64,000 nt of DNA. Source: Planosporangium thailandense. GTDB taxonomy: Bacteria > Actinomycetota > Actinomycetes > Mycobacteriales > Micromonosporaceae. Positions 25,901 through 32,960 of this stretch are shown piece after piece (position 1 is the stretch's first letter; each line of letters starts with the position of its first letter). Under the pieces are notes generated by a model, which was not told the origin of the DNA, made no database searches, and worked only from the letters and a program-made list of their open reading frames with translations. Location: NCBI RefSeq assembly GCF_011947195.1, contig NZ_JAATVY010000026.1:20960-84959 (forward strand), written 5' to 3'. Both the position numbers and the translations under genes were made by a program.

Positions 25901-26563
25901 TCAGTAGTCGACGTTCTCGTCGGCCGGGCCGAACACGAAGAGGCGATCCAGCACCGGTCGCGGATCGCCGGACCAGTCGAGCGAGGCCACCTGCCGCCGG
26001 CTGCGCCGGCCCATCAACAGCCGTCCAAGGGTGAACGCGTCGCAGCGCAGGGCGACGGCAGGCTCGCCGGCGCCGAGAACGTGCTCGTCGCCGTCGGTCA
26101 CGGTGAGTCGGACCGACGGTGCGTCGGAACCGGGCCAGGAGCGTCCCAGGTTCCCGAGCACCTGATCGACCACCCACGCGGTCTCCGTCGGGGTGGGCGC
26201 CGGGAGGTGGAGCGCGCCCCGGATGTCGTGCTCATGGCTCCACACGTCGACCCCGAGGCGGAACGATCCGTCGCCGTCCAGCCGTTCGTCCAGGTCGGGG
26301 CCGCGGGTGGCCCACTCGGCGACCACGTCGGCGAGGCTGCGTTCGCGCCGTTCGGCAACGGTGCGCTCGCCCCAGTCCGCCAGCGGCAGTCCCTGCCGGC
26401 CGTCGAGGACATCGGCGCAGACTCCGGCGAGGTGTGCGTAGGCGTCCTTGACGCTCCAGCCGGGAAGGGCCGGCAGATCACGCGCGGCGGTGACTTCGTC
26501 GAGGCCGGCGGCCAGGTCGAGCAGGCGGCGACGGGAGCGGGCGTACACCTCGCGGGTCGGCAT
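25901..26563 (-). CDS. Maleylpyruvate isomerase family mycothiol-dependent enzyme
   Basis: A 220-residue DinB-fold protein of the MDMPI family. The N-terminal four-helix part has LPGWSVKDAYAHLAGVCADV with its metal-binding His near residue 44, and the pair in DVWSHEHDIRGAL near residue 112 supplies the second ligand group. The C-terminal half is the MDMPI C-terminal domain. These zinc enzymes often use mycothiol as cofactor, which fits an actinomycete, but the substrate cannot be read from sequence. Confidence 0.85.
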   Translation of the reverse strand: MPTREVYARSRRRLLDLAAGLDEVTAARDLPALPGWSVKDAYAHLAGVCADVLDGRQGLPLADWGERTVAERRERSLADVVAEWATRGPDLDERLDGDGSFRLGVDVWSHEHDIRGALHLPAPTPTETAWVVDQVLGNLGRSWPGSDAPSVRLTVTDGDEHVLGAGEPAVALRCDAFTLGRLLMGRRSRRQVASLDWSGDPRPVLDRLFVFGPADENVDY

Positions 26564-26601
26564 GGTCGCAGGCTAGCAACCGGGCCACCGGGACGTGTCG
26601 G

Positions 26602-27879
26602 TCACGGCGTCGTGTTGGTGGTCACCCAGTCGGGATGGGCCGCGATGAAGGTGTCGAGGGTGTCGTCACGGGTCGCCTGGAACATCTGGCGGGTGGTGTC
26701 GGTGAGGATCTCGAAGGACTGGCCGTCGATGAGCTGGGTGCTGGCCCGGCCTCCGTTGGTCTTGACCATGGTGATGGCGGCCGGGTCGATGCCCTTCAGC
26801 ATGAAGATCCAGTCCGCCAGGGAGACCCCGTTGCCGTCGAAGGTGACCGCGCTGCCCAGCGCCCGCATGGTCCGATCGGTGGTCAGCGGGTCGGAGACCA
26901 GCCCGGTACGGGAGACCTTCTTGACCAGGGCGGCGATGAGCTGCTGCTGGTGACGCTGCCGGCCGTAGTCCGCGTCGGGTATCAGCTCGCGTTGACGCAC
27001 GTAGTCGAGGGCCTGCCAGCCGGTGAAGGACTGGCAGCCGACGTGGTAGACCTGCGGTCGCACCCCGGGGACCGGCACCGGCCTGCCGTCCGGCGGCGGT
27101 TGCAGGTACGGCACCGCCGGTCGACCGGAGGCGTCCCGACCCACGTGTACCGACGTGGTCTCCTCGTCGACGCACAGGTCCACGCCGCCGACCGCGTCGA
27201 CCACCGACCGCAGACCGTCGAAGTTGACGATCGCGCCGGCGTCGAAGCCGATGCCGGTGAGCTGCTTGATGGTCAGGGCCAGCAGTTGGAACCCGTCGGA
27301 GCGGCTGCGGTTGCCGGGGAAGCCGAACCCGTACGCGAACGCGGCGTTGATCTTCTCGGTTCCGCCCCGGTACCCGGCCCGCGGATAGGCGGGGATCTGC
27401 ACCCGGCTGTCGCGGGGGATCGAGATGAGGTACGCGTGGTCGTGGCTGGCCGGGATGTGCACGATGATGATCGAGTCCGACCGGGCGCCGCCCTTCGGGT
27501 CGTCGGCGCGCTCGTCGATACCCATCAACAGCAGGTTGAGCGGGCCGTCGATCTGGGTGTGCGGGAGCGGCGCGCTGGCCGGCCGGGGCACGGCGGCCGC
27601 GCCCAACAGGCTCGTCTGGTGCACGGTGCCGAGGTACCGGGAGACCACGAACCTGCCACCGACCAGCGTGGCCGCGCTGCTCAGGATCAGCAGCGTCCCG
27701 ACCACCACGAGCGCCCAGGCCCACCGGGGGTCGCGCCGCGGTCGTCCGGCCTTGACGCGAGGACCGCCGACCGGCCGGCGATCGGGTCGTCGCTTGCCGG
27801 CCGATCCGCGCGCCGCCGTCGGACCGTCGGCCTTTCGCGTACCGGCGGCCTTTCGGCGACGCCCGAACACCCCTCGCAT
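26602..27879 (-). CDS. LytR-CpsA-Psr (LCP) family cell-wall polymer ligase
   Basis: LCP proteins attach undecaprenyl-linked glycopolymers to peptidoglycan. The 425-residue product has a basic cytoplasmic head of about 50 residues, one membrane segment (WAWALVVVGTLLILSSAATLV) and an LCP domain from about residue 105, with NLLLMGIDERADD, ARSDSIIIVHI, ISIPRDSRV and DYGRQRHQQQLI. The Asp of SDS and the Arg of PRDSRV are the conserved catalytic and phosphate-binding residues. ATG 27879 is chosen over the longer open frame because protein-like sequence starts there and GGGAACC precedes it. Confidence 0.92.
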   Translation of the reverse strand: MRGVFGRRRKAAGTRKADGPTAARGSAGKRRPDRRPVGGPRVKAGRPRRDPRWAWALVVVGTLLILSSAATLVGGRFVVSRYLGTVHQTSLLGAAAVPRPASAPLPHTQIDGPLNLLLMGIDERADDPKGGARSDSIIIVHIPASHDHAYLISIPRDSRVQIPAYPRAGYRGGTEKINAAFAYGFGFPGNRSRSDGFQLLALTIKQLTGIGFDAGAIVNFDGLRSVVDAVGGVDLCVDEETTSVHVGRDASGRPAVPYLQPPPDGRPVPVPGVRPQVYHVGCQSFTGWQALDYVRQRELIPDADYGRQRHQQQLIAALVKKVSRTGLVSDPLTTDRTMRALGSAVTFDGNGVSLADWIFMLKGIDPAAITMVKTNGGRASTQLIDGQSFEILTDTTRQMFQATRDDTLDTFIAAHPDWVTTNTTP

Positions 27880-28079
27880 ACCCGGTTCCCGCCTTTCACG
27901 GACGCGCCAGTCCTGACATCCCATGGGTGGGCGCCTGGCTCGCGCGGTGGGCGACGTGCGGTGGTGACGGACACGGGTCGCCGGGTACAGCCGAGCCCGG
28001 GCGGGTGCGTCATGCCCCGGACGGCGGCGTTCGAACCTGCGACACGCCGCCGGGCAGGAGGGGCCCACCGGGCCCGCCG

Positions 28080-28595
28080 CTACCAGGCGGACGAGGCGTC
28101 GGAGCCGCCCGTCGTCGCGGCGCGTAGCCGCTGCCGCGACCGCTTGATCTCCGCCTCGGCCTCGGCCCGCCCGACCCAGTTCGCGCCCTCGACGCTCTTG
28201 CCGGGCTCGAGGTCCTTGTAGACCTCGAAGAAGTGCTGGATCTCCAACCGGTCGAAGTGCGGCAGGTCGTCGATGTCGCGCAGGTGGCACTCGCGTGGGT
28301 CGCCGGCCGGCACGCACAGCACCTTGGCGTCGTCGCCCTTCTCGTCGCGCATGTGGTACATCCCGATGGCGCGGCAACGGATCTGGCAGCCGGAGAAGGT
28401 CGGTTCCCGTACGAGTACCAGCGCGTCAAGAGGCGAGTCGTCGTCACCGAGCGTGCCCTCGACGTACCCGTAGTCGGTCGGGTACTGGGTCGCCGTGAAC
28501 AGCGTCCGGGCCAGCCGGATCCGCTTGGTCGCCTGATCGACTTCGTACTTGTTCCGCTGCCCCTTGGGGATCTCGACCGTCACGTCGAACTCCAT
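28080..28595 (-). CDS. ppa: Inorganic pyrophosphatase (family I) with altered active site
   Basis: The 171-residue protein follows the family I soluble pyrophosphatase pattern: [12 protein letters not shown] near residue 9, [13 protein letters not shown], and [11 protein letters not shown] with [13 protein letters not shown] later. The signature that is normally DGDPxD reads D52-D-S54-P-L-D57 here. Residue 54 corresponds to E. coli Asp67, proposed as the general base, so its replacement by Ser is notable; D52 and D57 (metal ligands) remain. GGAGGAGCCGACG precedes ATG 28595. It could be a slower or specialised enzyme. Confidence 0.88.
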   Translation of the reverse strand: MEFDVTVEIPKGQRNKYEVDQATKRIRLARTLFTATQYPTDYGYVEGTLGDDDSPLDALVLVREPTFSGCQIRCRAIGMYHMRDEKGDDAKVLCVPAGDPRECHLRDIDDLPHFDRLEIQHFFEVYKDLEPGKSVEGANWVGRAEAEAEIKRSRQRLRAATTGGSDASSAW

Positions 28596-28889
28596 CGTCG
28601 GCTCCTCCCGCTCGTCGGTGGCGGTCACGAGCTCGGCCGCTTCGCGGGTACGGGGGGGCACGGCGCGTGCGGAGGGCAGTATCGATCATGGTGTCGGGTG
28701 GCGCCCGGCCTTCTTCAACCCTAGACCGGCCGGCCGGACGTCATGGGCGGAGGGGACGGCCCGTGGAGCGGCGTCCGGGCAGCCGTTAGTCCTAACCCGA
28801 CGGGGTGGTGCGAGATCGCCTCGGCGCGTCTGCGCGGCCGGCGCCGCGCGCGCTCCTAGGGTCAACTCCGGCGACGATCGGAGGTAGTC

Positions 28890-29081
28890 ATGGGGGAGTC
28901 GAGGCGGCCGACCGAGGTGGCGTGGGTGTTCCGGCCAGGCCCGTCGCAGCAGAACGCGCGGGCGCTGTCCGGCAAGGCGATCTACGGGGTAGGCCCGCTC
29001 GGCGAAGACGGTCGGGTCGAGGTTGTCTTGCAGGACGGCACCCGCGTCCGTGCCGCGCCCGCGGAGGTCGTCGCGGAGTAG
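28890..29081 (+). CDS. Small hypothetical protein, 63 aa
   Basis: A short protein beginning MGESRRPTEVAWVFRPG, with a second half that reads as two to three beta strands (RVEVVLQDGTRVRAAPAEVV). GGAGGTAGTC before ATG 28890 is a strong ribosome binding site, and a perfect hairpin follows the stop codon by 7 bp, so this looks like a complete transcription unit. No family is recognised. Confidence 0.68.
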   Translation: MGESRRPTEVAWVFRPGPSQQNARALSGKAIYGVGPLGEDGRVEVVLQDGTRVRAAPAEVVAE

Positions 29082-29421
29082 GCACGCTGGCCACAGGGCG
29101 CTACGGTCGGCGCCCTGTGGCCGTTCTCATCGGCGTACGCGTTTCGCGTACCCGGGCGACCGTTCCATTACCGTGACGTGGCTGCCGACGGCCTCGCCAC
29201 TGTGGACCGGATCGCGGCGGGTGGCGTGAAGCCCACGGCCGACGGCCCGGCCCCGGCCGACGGCCCGGCCCGCTCTGCCGGTGGAGATCAGGAAGGCGCG
29301 GTTCGCCTGCTGAGTTGGCCGTTGGATGTGGACCTCCGCCCGTTCGCCTGATTGATCCGCTCCGTTGTCCTGGTCATGATCGCCAAACCCCGGCGTACGC
29401 CGGTGACCAGGGAGGAGCGTC
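29082..29421. other. Intergenic region upstream of the lipid gene cluster, 340 bp
   Basis: The region holds a terminator-like hairpin (29089-29122), a short palindrome GTACGCG-TTT-CGCGTAC (29135-29151), an 18-bp GC-rich direct repeat in two copies from 29237 and, at its end, the GGGAGGAG ribosome binding site of the acyl-AMP ligase gene. The palindrome is a possible regulator site for the cluster. No coding sequence is evident. Confidence 0.55.
29089..29122 (+). terminator. Hairpin terminator after the 63-aa gene
   Basis: GGCCACAGGGCGC pairs perfectly with GCGCCCTGTGGCC across an 8-nt loop. It begins 8 bp after the stop codon of the small gene. GTTCTC follows, so it is a U-poor actinobacterial-style terminator. 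Confidence 0.7.
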
Positions 29422-31011
29422 ATGCGGGACCCGTGGTGGGTGGCCGACGTGGTGTCGTCGTACGGCGACCCGGCGGCCCAGCACACCGATCGGCCCGCCC
29501 ACACCTACCTGCGCGGCAACGGTACGGCCGTGACGCTGAGCCGGGCGCAACTGCACAAGCTGGTCAGCCACCGCGCCGGGGCGTTCGCCGCGCGGGGTGT
29601 CACCGCCGGTGACCGGGTGGCGCTGATCGCCGGCGAGCCCGAGGCGTTCATGCCGACGTTCCTGGCGCTGCTCTGGCTCGGTGCGGTGCCCGTGCCGCTG
29701 CCGCCGCCACCCGCGCTGGGGCGCCGCGACGCGTGGCGCTGTGGCATCGACGAGTCGCTCGGGCTGGTACGGCCCCGGCTCGTCTGCGGCCCGGCCGGGA
29801 CGCTCGACCTGCTGGAGGCGGGGACAACGGCCGTCGCCGTCGAGGATCTCGCCGAAGCCGAAGCGGATGTCGACGCCTACCCGGCCCCGGTGCCGCTGCC
29901 GCCCGACGCGCCCGCGTACGCGCAGTTCACCAGCGGCAGCACGGGCCGGCCGCGGGCCGTCCTCGCCACCCGCCGGTCGCTGGCCGCCAACTGCGCGGCC
30001 ATCACCGCCGGCATCGCGCTGGACGGCGACCGCGACGTGGGCGTGTGCTGGCTGCCACTGCACCACGACATGGGCCTGGTCGGGTTCGGCTGCGCCGCGA
30101 TGACGGCCGGGGTACCCGTGGTCTTCCTGCCGACCGCGACGTTCCTGCGCGACCCCGGCGTCTGGATGCGCACCGTGTCGGCGTACCGCGGCACGGTGAC
30201 GTTCGGGCCGACCTTCGCGTACGGGCTGGCCGCCCGGCGGGCGCGGCCCGACGACGTCGGCTCGATGGACCTGTCGTGCGTCCGCGTCCTCGGCTGCGGA
30301 GCGGAACCGATCAACGCCGCGACCCTCGAGCGGTTCCTCGCCGCGTACGCCCCGGCCGGGCTCGACGCGGCCGCGCTGACCCCCTGTTACGGCCTGGCCG
30401 AGGCGACCCTGGCGGTGAGCTTCGCCCGCGGCCTGCGTACCGCCGAGGACGGGACGGTCGACTGCGGCCGACCTGTGCCCGGGCACGAGGTGGCCGTTGT
30501 CGACGCCTCCGGCGCTCCGGCGGCACCCGGCGCGGTCGGGGAGGTCTGGGTACGGGGCCCGTCGGTCGCGGGCGGGTATTTCGGCGAGTCGGCGCCTGAG
30601 ACGTTCGGCCCGGACGGCTGGCTGCGCACCGGCGACCTCGGCTACCTCGACGGTGGCAGCCTCTACCTCACCGGTCGCGCCAAGGACCTGCTGGTCGTCC
30701 GCGGTGCCAACACCGACCCGCAGCGCGTGGAGTGGGCGGCGGCCACCGTCCCGGGGGTGCGCGAAGGTGGGGTCGTCGCGTTCACCCGGCCGGGCGCCGA
30801 CACCGAGGAGGTGGTGGTCGTCGTCGAGTGCGCCCCGAACGCGCCCGAAGGCATCCCCGACGCGGTACGCGCCGCGGTGGCGGAACCGCTCGGCCTCTCC
30901 GTGACCGACGTCGTACGCGTGCGGCCCGGCACCGTGCCGAAGACGACCTCGGGCAAGCCGCGCCGGCAGGAGACTCGCCGGCGCTACCTCGCCGGGGAGC
31001 TGGTGCGCTGA
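29422..31011 (+). CDS. Fatty acyl-AMP ligase (FAAL/FadD32-like)
   Basis: An ANL-superfamily adenylating enzyme of 529 residues. Motifs seen are FTSGSTGRPR (P-loop, about 170), CWLPLHHDMGLVG (typical of FAALs, about 210), CYGLAEATLAVS (about 320), WLRTGDLGYLDGGSLYLTGRAKDLLVVRG (about 397) and the C-terminal catalytic region KTTSGKPRRQETRRRYL. FAALs activate fatty acids as acyl-adenylates and load them on carrier proteins without CoA. It is the first gene of a coupled set; its TGA overlaps the methyltransferase ATG by 1 bp. A downstream free ACP is the likely acceptor. Confidence 0.9.
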   Translation: MRDPWWVADVVSSYGDPAAQHTDRPAHTYLRGNGTAVTLSRAQLHKLVSHRAGAFAARGVTAGDRVALIAGEPEAFMPTFLALLWLGAVPVPLPPPPALGRRDAWRCGIDESLGLVRPRLVCGPAGTLDLLEAGTTAVAVEDLAEAEADVDAYPAPVPLPPDAPAYAQFTSGSTGRPRAVLATRRSLAANCAAITAGIALDGDRDVGVCWLPLHHDMGLVGFGCAAMTAGVPVVFLPTATFLRDPGVWMRTVSAYRGTVTFGPTFAYGLAARRARPDDVGSMDLSCVRVLGCGAEPINAATLERFLAAYAPAGLDAAALTPCYGLAEATLAVSFARGLRTAEDGTVDCGRPVPGHEVAVVDASGAPAAPGAVGEVWVRGPSVAGGYFGESAPETFGPDGWLRTGDLGYLDGGSLYLTGRAKDLLVVRGANTDPQRVEWAAATVPGVREGGVVAFTRPGADTEEVVVVVECAPNAPEGIPDAVRAAVAEPLGLSVTDVVRVRPGTVPKTTSGKPRRQETRRRYLAGELVR

Positions 31012-31865
31012 TGTCGGACAAGGCCGAGGTCGCCGTCAGCTACGACGTCGACAACGAGTTCTTCCGGCTGTGGCTGGACCGGCGGATGAACTACACGTGC
31101 GCCGTGTTCGACGACACCGACGACCTGGACGCCGCGCAGGTGGCCAAGCTGGATGTGCTCTACCGGTACGGCCACGTCCGCCCGGATTCGCGGGTACTCG
31201 ACATCGGCTGCGGCTGGGGCGCGAACCTGGAGTACCTGGCCGTCGACCGCGGCGTACGCGAGGCGCACGGCATCACGCTGTCGGAGGCGCAGCACGCCGA
31301 GATCGTGCGCCGCAACCTGCCCGGTGTGACCGCGTCCTGTGTGGACTACCGCGACTACGTTCCGCCGGTGCGCTTCGACACCATCATGTCCATCTGCATG
31401 ATCGAGCACGTCTGCACCCCGCAGCAGGCGCGCGCAGGTGAAGCCGTCGCCCGGTACCGCGACTACTTCCGGCGGGCCTGGGAGTGGAGCCGGCCGGGCG
31501 CCCACTTCGCGCTCCAGTGCATTCTGCGCAACCGGGCGCCCCGGCTGGCCGCCGACATCCGCGAGATCGGCTGGGTCACGTACCAGATCTTCCCCGGCGG
31601 CATCACGCCCCGGATGGAGGACATCGTGCAGGCGGTCAACCCGTACTGGGAGATCGTCGAGGTGCGCACCCGGCGCGAGGACTACCGGCGGACCTGCGAG
31701 CACTGGCGCAGCCGGCTGCGCGGGCACGCCGACGAGATCCGGCGTCGCTGGGGCGATCACCTGTTGGCTGACTACGACCGGTACCTGACCGCCTGCATCC
31801 GGGCGTTCGAGATGCACTACCAGTCGCTGGCGCAGTGGTCGCTGCGCCGCATCGATGAGATCTAG
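31011..31865 (+). CDS. Cyclopropane-fatty-acid-synthase-like SAM methyltransferase
   Basis: A 284-residue class I methyltransferase of the CmaA/CFA synthase group. The start YDVDNEFFRLWLDRRMNYTCAVF closely follows the family's substrate-binding N-terminus, VLDIGCGWGANLEYLAV is the SAM-binding loop, and the C-terminal EMHYQSLAQWSLRR matches the family end. Such enzymes methylate or cyclopropanate double bonds of acyl chains. In this operon, with a desaturase two genes on, it could modify the newly made double bond. It could also methylate another position; family members differ. Confidence 0.85.
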   Translation: MSDKAEVAVSYDVDNEFFRLWLDRRMNYTCAVFDDTDDLDAAQVAKLDVLYRYGHVRPDSRVLDIGCGWGANLEYLAVDRGVREAHGITLSEAQHAEIVRRNLPGVTASCVDYRDYVPPVRFDTIMSICMIEHVCTPQQARAGEAVARYRDYFRRAWEWSRPGAHFALQCILRNRAPRLAADIREIGWVTYQIFPGGITPRMEDIVQAVNPYWEIVEVRTRREDYRRTCEHWRSRLRGHADEIRRRWGDHLLADYDRYLTACIRAFEMHYQSLAQWSLRRIDEI

Positions 31866-31872
31866 GAGTGCC

Positions 31873-32124
31873 GTGTCCACCGAAGAACTGCTCGCGCTGA
31901 TCAGGACGGGAATCGCCGACGTGACCGGGCGGCCCGCTCCGGCGCTGGACATCGACACCGGGATCGAGGCGCTCGGGCTGGACTCGTTGCAGACCCTGGA
32001 GCTGGTCTCGTGGGCCGAGGAGCGGCTGGCGATCCGGGTGCCCGACGAGGAGCTGGCGACGGTACGCAGCATCGGCGACCTCACCGGAGCGCTGTCCGCC
32101 CGGCTGCCCGGGGAGCCCCGGTGA
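31873..32124 (+). CDS. Acyl carrier protein, stand-alone
   Basis: An 83-residue carrier protein with the phosphopantetheine site LGLDSLQTLEL near residue 38 and the usual acidic four-helix pattern. GTG 31873 is preceded by AGGAG, and the upstream in-frame codons overlap the methyltransferase. It ends with a 4-bp overlap with the desaturase start (GTGA). It is the probable acceptor for the acyl-AMP ligase and the carrier for the desaturase. Activation requires a PPTase such as the one at 5485. Confidence 0.9.
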   Translation: MSTEELLALIRTGIADVTGRPAPALDIDTGIEALGLDSLQTLELVSWAEERLAIRVPDEELATVRSIGDLTGALSARLPGEPR

Positions 32125-32960
32125 CCAGCCGGGCACTGCGGGAGGCGTTCCACCGCGAGTACCTGACGTTCTTCGAACGGGCCGAGCGAACCCGCCGCTG
32201 GAACGTCTTCACCGACGTCGACTGGGATCAGCTGGCCGGGCACCAGCCCGATCCCCGGCTGACGCTGTGTGCGGAGACGTTCTGCGGCGTGGAGATGTAC
32301 CTGCCCGACTACCTCCGCGCCCACCTCGAGCTGATGCGCGGCGACTACGGCCGGGCCTGGTTCGCGGCCAACTGGGGCTACGAGGAGGCCAAGCACTCGC
32401 TCGTGCTGCGCGAGTACCTGCGGCGCAGTGGCGCGCGCGGCGACGACGAGCTGCACGACTACACCGAGGCGGTGTTGGCGCGCACCTGGCAGGCCCCGTA
32501 CGACGACGGCCGCCGCATGACCATCTACGGCGCGCTGCAGGAGATGACGACGTTTGTCATCTACCGCAAGCAGCGCGGTTGGGCCGGGCAGCTCGGCGAC
32601 CCGGTGCTGCCGGAGATCTACCGGCTGATCGGCCGGGACGAGATGGCGCACTCCAGGTTCTATCTGAAGATGATCGAGCTGCACCTAGCGGAGGACCGCG
32701 ACGGCACCCTCGCCGACCTCGCCTTCGTACTGCGTACCTTCCGGATGCCGGCGGAGGACCTGCTGCCCGACTACGACAGCCGCATCGAGGTGATGCGCGC
32801 GGCCGGCGTCGACCGCGGCGTGTTCCTGGCCGAGGTCGTGCTGCCGCTGCTCAAGGAGCTGGGGTTGACCCGCCACGATCTGCCGCGGGTACCGGCCGAG
32901 GCGGTCACCGAGATCCCCGGCCCGCCCGGGCTGCTGACACAGGCCGGCGCGAAGCGATGA
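32121..32960 (+). CDS. Acyl-ACP desaturase (soluble diiron)
   Basis: A 279-residue ferritin-like protein of the stearoyl-ACP desaturase type. Two iron-binding motifs are visible, EEAKHS (about residue 89) and DEMAHS (about residue 173), each preceded by a helix supplying a further Glu (CAETFCGVEMY; ALQEMTTFVIY). These enzymes insert a double bond into ACP-bound fatty acyl chains with O2 and ferredoxin. It starts at GTG 32121 inside the ACP stop codon and overlaps the next gene by 4 bp. The ACP next door is the likely substrate carrier. Confidence 0.9.
   Translation: MTSRALREAFHREYLTFFERAERTRRWNVFTDVDWDQLAGHQPDPRLTLCAETFCGVEMYLPDYLRAHLELMRGDYGRAWFAANWGYEEAKHSLVLREYLRRSGARGDDELHDYTEAVLARTWQAPYDDGRRMTIYGALQEMTTFVIYRKQRGWAGQLGDPVLPEIYRLIGRDEMAHSRFYLKMIELHLAEDRDGTLADLAFVLRTFRMPAEDLLPDYDSRIEVMRAAGVDRGVFLAEVVLPLLKELGLTRHDLPRVPAEAVTEIPGPPGLLTQAGAKR

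Noticed and set aside
28025..28065. A GTTCGAACCTGCGAC string resembling a tRNA T-loop near the pyrophosphatase gene
   Set aside because: The flanking bases do not form a T stem, acceptor stem or anticodon arm on either strand, so it is not a tRNA gene.
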